Made by a program: the position numbers and the translations under genes. Of a stretch of 64,000 nucleotides of DNA, positions 24,996-35,014 are shown in pieces (the stretch's first letter is position 1; every line of letters starts with the position of its first letter). Where the stretch lies: assembly GCF_000264905.1 (NCBI RefSeq), contig NW_006763137.1, positions 1,496,727-1,560,726 of the forward strand, in the 5' to 3' direction. Under the pieces are notes generated by a model. That model did not search any database, had not been told where the DNA came from, and worked only from the letters and a program-made list of their open reading frames with translations. This DNA comes from Stereum hirsutum FP-91666 SS1 (lineage: Eukaryota > Basidiomycota > Agaricomycetes > Russulales > Stereaceae).

Positions 24996-27673
24996 TCAAC
25001 CCTCCATATCCATCAACTTCTTCTTATCAAACACCTCTTCCACCTCCTCGTCCTGCCCCTCCGCATCCTCCACCTCCATCTCGATCTTCCCCTTCTCCGC
25101 ATAATCCGTCGTATCGAACTTCTTCCGCTCCCTGAAAGGATTTGCCCGCCTCTCGTTCTTCTTGATGACCGCGCTCGAGGGGATAGTTCCCTTGGGATTC
25201 AAGTACGAGAGATCGTTCCCGCCATACGAGTCAATGGCACGGATCCAGGCATCGAATCTATGGTGTAACAGAAATAAGTGACGTCAGTTCATCAGCGAAG
25301 CATAGTCAGACTGAAAGAGCCATACACCCCGCCACGATCCTCGATGTCCCTCATCCGCTCATATACATGTTTTTGCTTAAACGCATCGATCGCCTCCTTA
25401 TGTGCTTCGAAATCGATTGGTGGACGATACTCTGCGTGGGAGGGGTCAAGGTTCGCGTTGATTGCGGTGATCTTGCGGTTGTACGAGTCAAAGATGGGGT
25501 GTTCGAGCAGAAGGCCGAGCGAGGGCATTTTTGGGATGAATACGTCGCGGGGCCCATAGAGCTGTGTTTAGGTGGAAGGGACGAGGATGTGATCAGCACA
25601 AAGCGAAGGCAAATGTGAAGCTGGTGATATTCCAGGCGGTAAATGGGCACATACCTCGTCAATGACGTGCGCTGGAGTGCCTGTGCGCACCGACAAGACC
25701 AGAGCAGCCATCATCTTACGCTACAACATGGCGGCCATCACCGATACAGAAGATTCGAATCAGCATAGCGCTTTCTCGCGACGTAGTTGACGGTGGATTT
25801 CCTAGACCTACAATCTACATTTCGAAGGGATCATCAGCCATCGCATGACCCTGTTCGTTGTCTCCCAGATGGCAATGGAAGAACGAACCTGGTGGAGCAT
25901 GAAACTCTGACCGTGGAACATAACGCTAACCCACTCCGTCTCGCCGTACACCGCAGGATCCGCGATCTTCGATTGCATACCGCCAATCAACCCATTAGCA
26001 TCATTTAGTCCTGGGCGATCCACCACACCAAGAAGAAGGACAGGAGGTGGCAGGTATACATACCTCGATTTTCTTCATATGCCTCTGCGTGCTCCTATCC
26101 CCAAATTCCCTTCCAACCGTGAAATTGTGGAAATTATGCGTGGCCTCGAACTTCCTCGCGGTCTCTCTCAATTTCTCCATCATATCTGCGCCTACTCGCC
26201 ATGTCCTCTTCCGCTTCAGGTCCTGCTCCTTCTCATCCTTTATCGACGGGTTGCCTTCATCCGAAGACTGTTCTGACCAGAATGGATGTGCAAATAATGA
26301 GGTCGGTGTTGGAGAAGTTGAAGGGGAAGAAGCTTGCGCGGATAGTGTTTTGTGGAGTCCGGAGCCGGGCTTGGGAGGTATGAGGAGATATGAAGGAAAG
26401 AAGTAGGTATACTTCCGGCTATCGCACGACCTATACACATTCACCCCGCCCGCACATACGTATCAACAAGTCAGCGACCGTATCAACAATTTGTTCCGGG
26501 TCCACGAATGAACGCATAGCGATTGGGTATGCTCACAGTCTGGCGTTGAAGGAGTTCTGTACGCGCACGTAGCCCCATAGACGGATTTCTGGAGGTAAGA
26601 GCTCATTGACTTTGGCGACGACATCTGGGACGCCGGGTATTTGGGTGATGATTTTAATGGAGACGACATTTCCGGCAGCGTGTACCCCTGCGTCAGTGCG
26701 TGCTGCACGACCTAGATTGACCTGTGATGGTTTGGTACGGGGAGGTATGAGAAGACCAGGTCTAGTATATCGATATAAGGACGTGGCCTACTTTGACAGG
26801 ATCGTCTGCATTGTCTTTGGACACCGCACCTGCGCGTACGAGCGCGTCAAATAGCACGCCTTCAATGGTTCGTACGTTGGGTTGACTGTACAAATCCAAG
26901 GAAGATATATCATAGATCAGCTTCCTAAACATACAAAACACGCCGAACAACCAGAACGCGTAGAGAAACGCGAGGACGTACATCTGCATCCCATTACAAC
27001 CTGTTCCACAAAATCCAATCAACAATGCACACTGTCTCTTCGGCAGCCTCGGAGCCTTCTCCTCTCCCTCCGGTCTCGCCTCACCCTCTTTCCTTGTTCC
27101 CCTCCGACTCCAGCCGTGACTCGCAGGGTCCTTGCCCGATTTTTTGTCCTTCTTCTTATCCGACTTTCCACTACCCTTTCCTTGACCTTGATTCCCAGAA
27201 TCATTACGCTTCTTATCCTTGTTGCCATCCTTGCTCTTGGGTGCATCGGGATCTGTGGAGGATTGTGGTACGACTGGTGTGGCGTCAGAGTCCAGCTGTG
27301 GTGGGATACTTGCAGAGGCATCTGAATTGTCCAGGGGTGCAGAGGATGAAGCAGGTATATCTAGGTCCTGCGAAGTATCTAGAGCTGTTTCTTGCTGAGG
27401 CTGAGCGTCGGACAAGGGAGTATGAGTTTCAGAGTCTGCTCTGGATCGTTTCGGCTCAGGAGTCGGGTCGGTACTGCACGTCTCAGTCTCTACAGGCCTC
27501 TTCGAAGGCACAGTAGACTGGTTTGGGTCCATTATTTGCGGACAGTTCGCACTAAAGTACGAAATATGCCGAAAATCAAAGCTGGATGGGTATGGACGTG
27601 TGCGGGGGAGGGAGATGCAGCGGCTGAGTTGACGTCGGGAAAAGCAAAGGAGCATGAGAGGGGCGACCCTCAC
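24996..27673 (-). CDS. PUS1: tRNA pseudouridine synthase 1 (PUS1)
   Basis: TruA-type enzyme that isomerises uridines in tRNAs and some snRNAs or mRNAs. The catalytic Asp is in [15 protein letters not shown] (near 26700). Other family blocks are [85 protein letters not shown] and [26 protein letters not shown] long charged, Lys-rich N-terminal region precedes the domain. The first ATG (27673) gives an Arg/Ser-rich, acid-free leader resembling a mitochondrial presequence. A second in-frame ATG at 27532 gives a form starting MDPNQST. Mammalian PUS1 uses alternative starts for mitochondrial and nuclear forms, so dual targeting is plausible but inferred. Divergent from the RNase III-like gene at 28248. 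Confidence 0.93.
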
Positions 27674-28247
27674 AAAGTGCCGTGGGAAAGAGATACTTGT
27701 TCAAACAAAGCTGGTTCGTCTTTTTGCCACACGTCTTTGTTTGCATGTTGTCTCTAGCCAGCATCTCTATACGTATTACAATGGTAGCCTTGCCTTCTTG
27801 TCAACTATGTATCTGAATCTAAGACATGTCTCTAGTTTGAAGCAAAATACACCGAGATCTCTGGGCTTCATGGGACGAGCAAGTGAAGACTGACTTGGGT
27901 TCGTGTTGCTCGCCGCTTGGATACAACTACTCCTTCTACTATGGCTTCGCACTGTGGCCGGTTTCTCAGATCCCGATATAATGACTACATTATACTAGTT
28001 GATTATCAACTGGGATTTCTCGCCAATTCAGTGCTTGACTGACTTGATTGAGAATGTACACCACTGGCAGGGGTCGTCCGGCATTTGATCGAACAGACCA
28101 TTCAAAACTCAATGCCACTGCCGACTCCCTCCAATCTTCCCATTTTTGTTCACAGACCACTATCTACCTCGTTGTGCGCGCCGGACGCCATATCCAACCT
28201 TTCCACTTTCATACCCTTAACACGAGAGCCCATTTACCAGTAATAAC
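27674..28247. promoter_or_regulatory. Divergent promoter of PUS1 and RNase III-like gene A
   Basis: 574 bp between divergent start codons. No clear TATA box on either side and no other feature recognised. Confidence 0.45.
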
Positions 28248-29114
28248 ATGTCCTTGAAGTCCAGCGACGACCCCTCAAAATATATATCAGTTCAGCAAAC
28301 CCTAGTTGAGCCCATCGTCAACGCCATCCGGGTACCGGATTTCAAAGTCGAATGTCCTATCAAATCCTCTCGCATATGGAGCGCCCTCACCGCTCACCCC
28401 GAAGATTTCTCGCACAAGCGCGACGTGCTCATCGGTGGCGACGCGCTGACCTTTTGTATGACGGTCGCACTGCAAGGCTGTTTTCCTCGCTCAGCTAAGC
28501 TCATAAACGTACGTCCGTCCCATGATGATGTGTTTCTCGTTCTGATTGTGTACTATGTGATATTTCGTTTCGTTTCGTCTCGTTTTTGTGATACTGTAGA
28601 TCTTCCGCAAAGCCCTCCTCTCCAAAGAAGTCCTCGCCGAGCTTCTGTACAAGATGGACCCTACTGGTTCACGCCGCCACGACATTGCCGCAGCGCACGA
28701 CATTCTCAAAGCCGCCATCGGACACGTCTTCAATAAGCAAGGTCCGGATGCCATTCTTTGTTGGATGTTTCGTACCTTCAAAGATCTCATAGTCGAGGCG
28801 ATGCATACTATGAGGGAATGGTAAGGTTCAATTTACAACCGCCATTCTTATACATCCTACCATCTGTGCGTAGTATGAAGACTGTGTGCTGATTTGTGGG
28901 ATTTCAGTCTGAAAGACGGGTCTCTGAGGCTGTGGTTGGATCTAGAAGAAGTCAAAGCGTTGCACGGTGGCGTTTGCCCGCCCGAAAGAGAATCGGAGAA
29001 GTCGGTGGAAAAGGACCTTGAAGAGGATAGTAAGTCTTTGCATCTAGATCGAGCATGGATCTGATGGCTGCTGATGATCATGTTGAAACTGCAGTTGGGC
29101 TTCCATACGACTAA
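28248..29114 (+). CDS. RNase III-like protein A with degenerate active site
   Basis: Four exons (28248-28508, 28600-28820, 28908-29029, 29095-29114) encode 207 aa. The pattern follows an RNase III domain: SALTAHPEDFSHKRDVLIGGDALTF, then CFPRSAK, a helix with KALLSKEVLAELL, and AHDILKAAIGHVFNKQGPDAI where the second signature normally reads D..EA..GA. Compared with the paralogue at 31054-31957, Asp65 and Asp121 are kept but the two catalytic glutamates are Leu61 and Lys124. No double-stranded RNA-binding domain is seen. It is therefore probably catalytically dead and may act as a binding or dimerisation partner. The first exon is 261 nt and phase 0, as in the paralogue. Family assignment by motif pattern only. 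Confidence 0.62.
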
Positions 29115-31053
29115 TTCGCTCGAAGAGACGGCCTTGGTCCACGTTTTATCGGTGCATTTCGACATCAGCTGGTCTGGATATACTTGTAGAGTCAGAGTAA
29201 GCAATAAACATACTAAGTGTCCGATTCAGGCTATCCGAGTGTGGATCCCTGCCACCATTAGTGTGAGGTAGCTATAGGATAATGGGTCTGAGTATCGTAG
29301 CACGGGCTTCGGTGACGAGCAGTCACGATCGAGACGCGTCGACGCGTCTGTGGCGGCTAGCGGACGCGACGCGACACGTTTGCTTCCTTCTGACTCGCGT
29401 CGTGTCTCGCCCATCCGCCCCACCTGGTGGTTTCGCCACGTACTAACCTCACATACAAACCTCCGCCTCCGGCATCACCGGTGAATCCAGGAAATACTCA
29501 GTTCGCCTCAGTTCGCCTCAGACTGCCGTCGTTCAACCTGACGACTTCATTCGAACCCTGCAAGACTATAAAAGGCCCGCCATCTCTGGACAAAATGCCC
29601 CCCACCACTCCAGCACAACAATCCTCTCCCCTGCCTCACCCTGCCTTATCTTCCTGCTGTTCTGAATAGGCTCTGCACCCGGGGGAATGTGTCGCTGTGT
29701 AGACCCTTCTGGCTTGCGCCTCTACGGGGTTGCTTGCTGGGGGAATGTGTCTGCGCATCGGCCCTTCTGGTGTGCATCCTCCCCTGGTATGGCGTCGGCC
29801 TCTCCGTGGCCCAGGGGACTAGTACCTCCGATCTTTTGACCGTCGAGGGAAGCCAACAGACGTCGGCGATGTACCTATCGCCCCGAGATGGTGCGTTGTT
29901 TGTCTCAGTTTTCAGTGCCGGTTCCGTAGCTAACGGCTCGTTGTTGTGGTCTACTCCATTCATTCACTTATTCTCCCGCTCATCTAATCATCCCTTCTTC
30001 AGATCGATGACTCATTCTACCATCCGTCCAACTGCCTGCCCGTGCATGAGTGTCTATGGGTCTGTTGTCGTTTAGGGATCAACAATGCCTTAGTTATAGA
30101 AGTTCTCTTGTAGTCGACCTATCATTACTGCTGATGGATACAACTAGTCTTGTACGCTTCTCGCTCCATCCGCCACCTTCCTCCACGTTTAGAGACAGTT
30201 AACAGCTAGGATCCACCAAACACAGAAGCTCTCGCTCAGGAAGATCGAAGGCATATAGTAGAAGACACGAAGACTCACCTTGCGGCCCGAAGGCTCGACA
30301 AGACGGGGATACGCCGATAGTTTCGAGAACCGGCAGCCTCGACTCTCGAAGACCTGAAGTTTCAAAGACCGAAGGCAGGAACAATCATGGCCTGGAGATC
30401 GGAAGGACGAGTCCCTGCAGCCCGACGATGCGGGAAAACACTTAGTCGCTCGATGTTCGAAACTGAGTCTGGTACAAGCCCATTGGGCTGTGGTGGTACA
30501 ATAACGGCGGATGGTACAAACATGAATGTCATGTATGGGATAATAGGATGCGATTCTCCTCTATGCTCTACTTCTGCTATGCATCACAGCAGCGTAGCTG
30601 TCATCAACGACTTCGTCAGTATGGGCCCGGCGAGCTCGTTTCGCGGGTGGCACATAGTGACCCCGGACCCCCTGAGCTGACACTAGCGGCCGTTTCCTTT
30701 CTTTCGAACGCCAGGACTAATGACGAGACGTCGGACCAATCAACGCCGATATGACCATAGAAGTGTCTCGTCCACTCACCTGTTTCGCTTTAGGAAGCGG
30801 CGACAGATTCCCCCCTTCCCTCCCGTTCGTGATGGCTCCCAGCGCTTTCCTGATTGGTGCATGTACCAATGCCTGAATCGGTGGGGGCAACTTGGAATCG
30901 AAGCCCAGGCGGTGGGGTGGGCCTGGGATGCATTCAACTTCCGCGACAGCGGTGCTCGAGAGTTGTGGAGACTCAGAGTGACGGGAGAAGTTGTCGTTCT
31001 CTGCCAAACAGTAAAGTAGGAAGAGTCACCGCGTGAGAGAAAGTGCAGGAGGG
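29115..31053. other. Repeat-bearing region between the two RNase III-like genes
   Basis: No supported gene. The LTR-like repeat occupies 29313-30080. After it comes 30190-30440, rich in GAAG and CGAAG units (CTCGAAGACC, AAAGACCGAAGG), which may be leftover internal sequence of the same element. A candidate LTR end TTAACA lies at 30199-30204. Confidence 0.4.
29313..30080 (+). repeat. LTR-like dispersed repeat, right copy
   Basis: Inverted partner of the repeat at 20620-21368. It begins TGACGAGCAGTCACGATCGAGACG, cut here to its recognisable parts TGACGAG and CGATCGAGACG, has TATAAAA at 29567-29573, and holds two imperfect tandem units of about 65 bp starting GGGGGAATGTGTC (near 29682 and 29740). 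A short tandem CAGTTCGCCT doublet is at 29499-29519. No coding capacity. Possible LTR end as late as 30204; boundaries uncertain. Confidence 0.55.
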
Positions 31054-31957
31054 TCATCTGCATAGATCAGGGGACGTACCGGGGGTCAAGCTCCTGTGGA
31101 CCTCGCTTTGGACGTAGTCTGCGAATTTCTTCTGAAAGTCGCGAACGGAGCGAATGTCGAGGAGACGCTTCTGGACCATACCCGTGGCATTGAATTCTAC
31201 TCCCCTTACGTCCTGTCTTTGTAGAAAATGGGTCAGAAGCAGCCTGAAGTCAATTACTGCCCGGCTTACGGAAATCGATGACTGAACTGACTTGGCGGCA
31301 TGAACTTTCACAATCTCCAGAGCAGGAACAGACAAGGCATCCTGAACGAACTCATAACAAGCCTCCAGCCCATCCCACTCAAATAGCGCTCCAACCGACA
31401 TCTCGACAATGTCGGCAGTAGGCTTGACCTGGCCCATGTCGAAGGCAGACGGAGCAGAGACCGTTGTGTGTTCTTCGACGGCATCGTAGAAGGAGGCGGT
31501 ATTCGGTCGAGCGACTTGACATGTCTCGCCGATGAAGGCCAGCGTGCGATTACAGACAAGAGCCTTCTGACAAGTCTGATCATGAGAGCCCAGAAATCCA
31601 CAGTCAGTAGGATGATACACAAGAGAACAGTTTCCCTGGAGCTCTCCCTAGGGGTAGAGGGTAGAACACGAGCGGCGGGCAGAGAACAAAGCGTACAGAG
31701 ATGAAGGTCTTGCTGGCGTCAGGGCAGCGATCATAGAGCATCATAGACGTAGACAGCGCAAAGATCGAGTCGCCGATGAGCTCCAAGACCTTGTTACGAG
31801 GGTGGCCGGGATGTTGATGGAAATCGCTGTATTGTTTGCCAGCGATGTTCGGCCGGATGAGTCTCTTGTGACGGTAGATCAAAGGGAACGCGGCGTCTAC
31901 GAGGATATCGAGGGCGCTGGGCTCCATAACAGTGGAATCTTTCAAGTTGGCGTGCAT
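31054..31957 (-). CDS. RNase III-like protein B with intact acidic residues
   Basis: Ribonuclease III domain protein, presumably cutting double-stranded RNA. Exon 1 is 31957-31697 (87 codons, phase 0) and exon 2 starts at 31566. The first signature is NKVLELIGDSIFAL (Glu59, Asp63), the second ADIVEMSVGALFEWDG (Asp139, Glu142), so all four metal-binding acids are present. ALVCNRTLAFIGE is the helix between. A further 57-nt intron inside exon 2 (GTAAGC...GACAG, joining SSIS to DVRGVEF) is likely but optional, since both readings stay open. The length is about 240-257 aa and no dsRBD is seen, so it is shorter than Dicer or Rnt1. An internal start at Met11 is possible. It is convergent with paralogue A. 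Confidence 0.72.
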
Positions 31958-32370
31958 AGTGAGGTTTTGAGAAGCTAGCGAGATTTACAAAGTGTTTTAG
32001 GTTGCTTTGGCACCGCCGGCGGTGAACGGGGTGAACTGATAGTAGTGGGTGTGGTTGTGCAAGAACAGGTACCAGTGCGTGGCCACAACACAACTAATCT
32101 CAACAATTCAGTTGTGGCGCTGAATAGAGCCATACTATCGGCGCTGTAGAACACTAACGAGGGACGGACGAGCTCGAAAATGCAGGAGAAGTACGAATAA
32201 GATGTGCGATGCGAGATGAAGTACAAGTGAGGGTCCCATAATGGTACAGATGTGATGATACAGTGCGCCTACAGAAAAGGAAGTAGCTTAGACGGTGGGG
32301 TATGCGATTCGATGCGTGAGACGAACATCGAAAATGTGGAGAAGGTGAACAAGGATTGTGTACCAGTGCA
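31958..32370. other. Intergenic region between SGF73 and RNase III-like gene B
   Basis: 413 bp that should hold the 3' end of SGF73 and the promoter of RNase III-like gene B. Nothing else seen. Confidence 0.45.
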
Positions 32371-33666
32371 TCAGGCTGTTTGAGAGCCTAGACGTGCAGC
32401 AGCCCCCGCTGCCGCCACGCTCGAGTTCATGCCGCTCTTCATCAATGAGCCCACGAAGAGATCTCTGCAGTTCCGTAGACGTTCCCTACGACCCACGAAC
32501 CAGGTTCCAGCATCACTTGGTACCGCCAACGGAACACCTATAATGCCTCTCTCCTGTGCTACCCGGACAGCGTTCGTCATCGAGTCCAGTTCCTCCTCGG
32601 AGTCAAGATCATCGAGGTTTTCCAAGGCGGGATCATCAGAGCCAGCCACGGTGGTCGCAGCAGCATTCTTTCCCGCCGCGGCGCCCTGACTGTTGGCATT
32701 GGCATTGGCAGCCGTTGCAGTGCTCTTCTTCTTCTTCGAAGCGGTCGACTTCAGCTGCTCGAGCTGAGCCTCCGCCCCTGGCTTGCTGAGGTCGATACCG
32801 TTCTTCCGAGCCAGCTCCTCCATCTCCTTCTGTTTCTTCTCCCTCTTCTCTGCGTCTTTCTTCTCCTTGCGCTCCTTCTTGCTCTCTCGCTTGACGGGCT
32901 CCACAAAGTTGGGGTTATTGGCTCGGTTCCAGTCGAGAAGCAACTCGTCGTAAGCTTTCGAACGACCGGGTACAGATCGTTTTGCTCCCATGGAGTGTGA
33001 TTTACATGTGAGGGAGCGTGAGCATGGGAGGTGTTTGTCGTTTATGACACCGCACTGCTTGTCGAGATCGACGGGACCCTTCATGCGTTTGGCTGGCTTG
33101 TTAGGAGCGGCCTTCGCCTTCTTGCCCTTTGGAGTGTTCGATTCTGATGGCTCTTCGTCTGCTTTGCGTTTCTTTCCCTTTGCTAACCAGCAGGATATTA
33201 GCTCACGAATGATGGCAGCCGTTTATCAACATGCAACGGTGTGCATGAGCCAGCTGTGGTGGTTTATCACACGTACCAGTTCCAAGGTCATCAGCTTTAC
33301 CTTTCACTCCACCTTTACCAAGGCGTATATTTCTGCAGTTGTCTGTACGAAAAACATGTCGTTTCGTGAGAACACAGTAAAATCAACACAACGAATGGTA
33401 TGTGGCCCAGACTGACCTGCATGCTCAGCAGCCGCACTACGGAGCACAGGCTTAGCGCACTCCTTGCACTGAACGATGCCAATGTCTGTAGCGCTTCGTA
33501 GAGGCTCAGAACCAAAAACTTTCATGTCACGAGCTGAAAGCCATGAAGTTGGTGGCGAAGGACAATGCGAGAGTGATGGAGAAGGAGAGGGAGGCGGCGG
33601 TGTTGACGGTAGATTTTCGAACGAAAAGGGAGGAGGTGAAGCGGAAGGCTTTATTTTGAGCGTCAT
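32371..33666 (-). CDS. SGF73: SAGA complex subunit SGF73 (ataxin-7 homologue)
   Basis: Anchors the histone H2B deubiquitinase module to SAGA. The start at 33666 (MTLKIKPS) is preferred over an upstream in-frame ATG because it opens the Pro/Ser-rich leader directly. Residues CKECAKPVLRSAAAEHADNC, formed across the first intron, give the C-x2-C-x12-H-x3-C zinc finger that contacts the deubiquitinase module. The SCA7 domain follows as VDLDKQCGVI, CSRSLTCKSHSMGAKRSVPG and RSKAYDELLLDW, with the Cys/His ligands in place. After it come a Lys/Glu coiled region, an acidic DDLDSEEELDSM stretch and an Ala-rich C-terminus. Three exons, all GT-AG. Confidence 0.9.
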
Positions 33667-35014
33667 GACGAAGCCGTACAAAGGAATCAGCAAGGGATAC
33701 ACGTCTAATTGTGTACTGGCTGGTTCGGTTTAAGACAAGTTGTGATCCAAGCGCGACCTTGACACGCGGCGCGGCGCGGGCCCGCCCCGTGACCAGAATT
33801 CTATTTCCGGTCGCGCGGGTCAAGTCGGGTTAGGGTCCCTTTCCTGCGGCGCCTTTTTGCTCCTGTCACTTGTCATCATTCACCGTGTTCGGACTTCGGA
33901 CGGTGGACCCTTCAAAACGTCCATCGTTCTGGACTAACAATCGGACGCCGAATAAAGTCGCTCATCGAATCCGATGGCCTCCGGGTCAAAATAATCCACC
34001 TAACCTCCCTGAAGTAAAACAAGCGGCACTGTTGATGACTGAACGCCTCCTCGCATTGTTGAAAGCCGGGTGCTGGCTCATGTTGACTATATACATACAG
34101 GCTTACAGGTCTTTCGACGCGATTTTGCGGTCACGGCATGGTTCCTCCCTCTTGGCCGAGTCTTCTTCCTTCCAACGGAAACCAATAAAAGAATTGAGGC
34201 AAGATTGCCAATCTCGATGATTCGCGCCGCACGCAAGCCTCCTGTTACGTTGTCAATTATCTCTCGTAATCCGAGGATTGGCAGTTCAAAAGTGTGGTGG
34301 ACTGTTGCGGAAAGGGTGATTGTATGGCACCTAGATGTGCATATTTAAACTTGGTATTTGTCATGTGGTGAGTCGGTTTTCTGACGAGCTCTTTGTCGCC
34401 CAGCGCTGAACACTGAGCCCAGGAACGCTGTTAACACCCAGCGGTGATAGGCCTGCCTGCGCAATCTCATTGTAGATCAGGATCTGCCAGTCTGGCTGCG
34501 TGAAAGGTTACCATGCCCCACCGGGCCTCATGCGTTGCCTCAAGGTCCCCGATAGGACTGTTGCGATCTGAGTGTTCTTCCGACGGACTTCGAAATCGCA
34601 TCATCACCCAACCGTTGAGAAGCGGTCTTCAAACTCGAAGTGCAGTAGTTTCCTACAGTTTCGGGCCTCAAAGCCACGCAGCTTTAGACTACACAAAAGT
34701 CGTATGCACTGATTCGAAGATAGCCGCTTATGCTCCATTGTTTCCCACAGTAACGCCCGGAAAGGTACGAAAATGCGGCTATGCAAAGTTCAGAGACGTC
34801 GTCTTGGGCTTCTCTTCCATCATCAGACCACTGTTATCACTGGACCTGCCGAAGAACGTGAACCCGCCGTACGACCGGGCACCGTAAATTTGCTAACCCT
34901 ATTGTGGGAGGCAGCCCCGTAGCTCCTGAAGCAAAGTTCGTTGCTCTTTGCTCAATCATCCTCATCACCCCTCTCCCGCATCGCCTGTGGCCCCAGGGTT
35001 TGTAGCCGCCTTCC
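33667..35014. other. Intergenic region between SGF73 and the FAD monooxygenase
   Basis: 1.35 kb between divergent genes, including a short GC-rich patch (CGCGGCGCGGCGCGG near 33764) next to SGF73. No supported gene or repeat. Confidence 0.5.
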
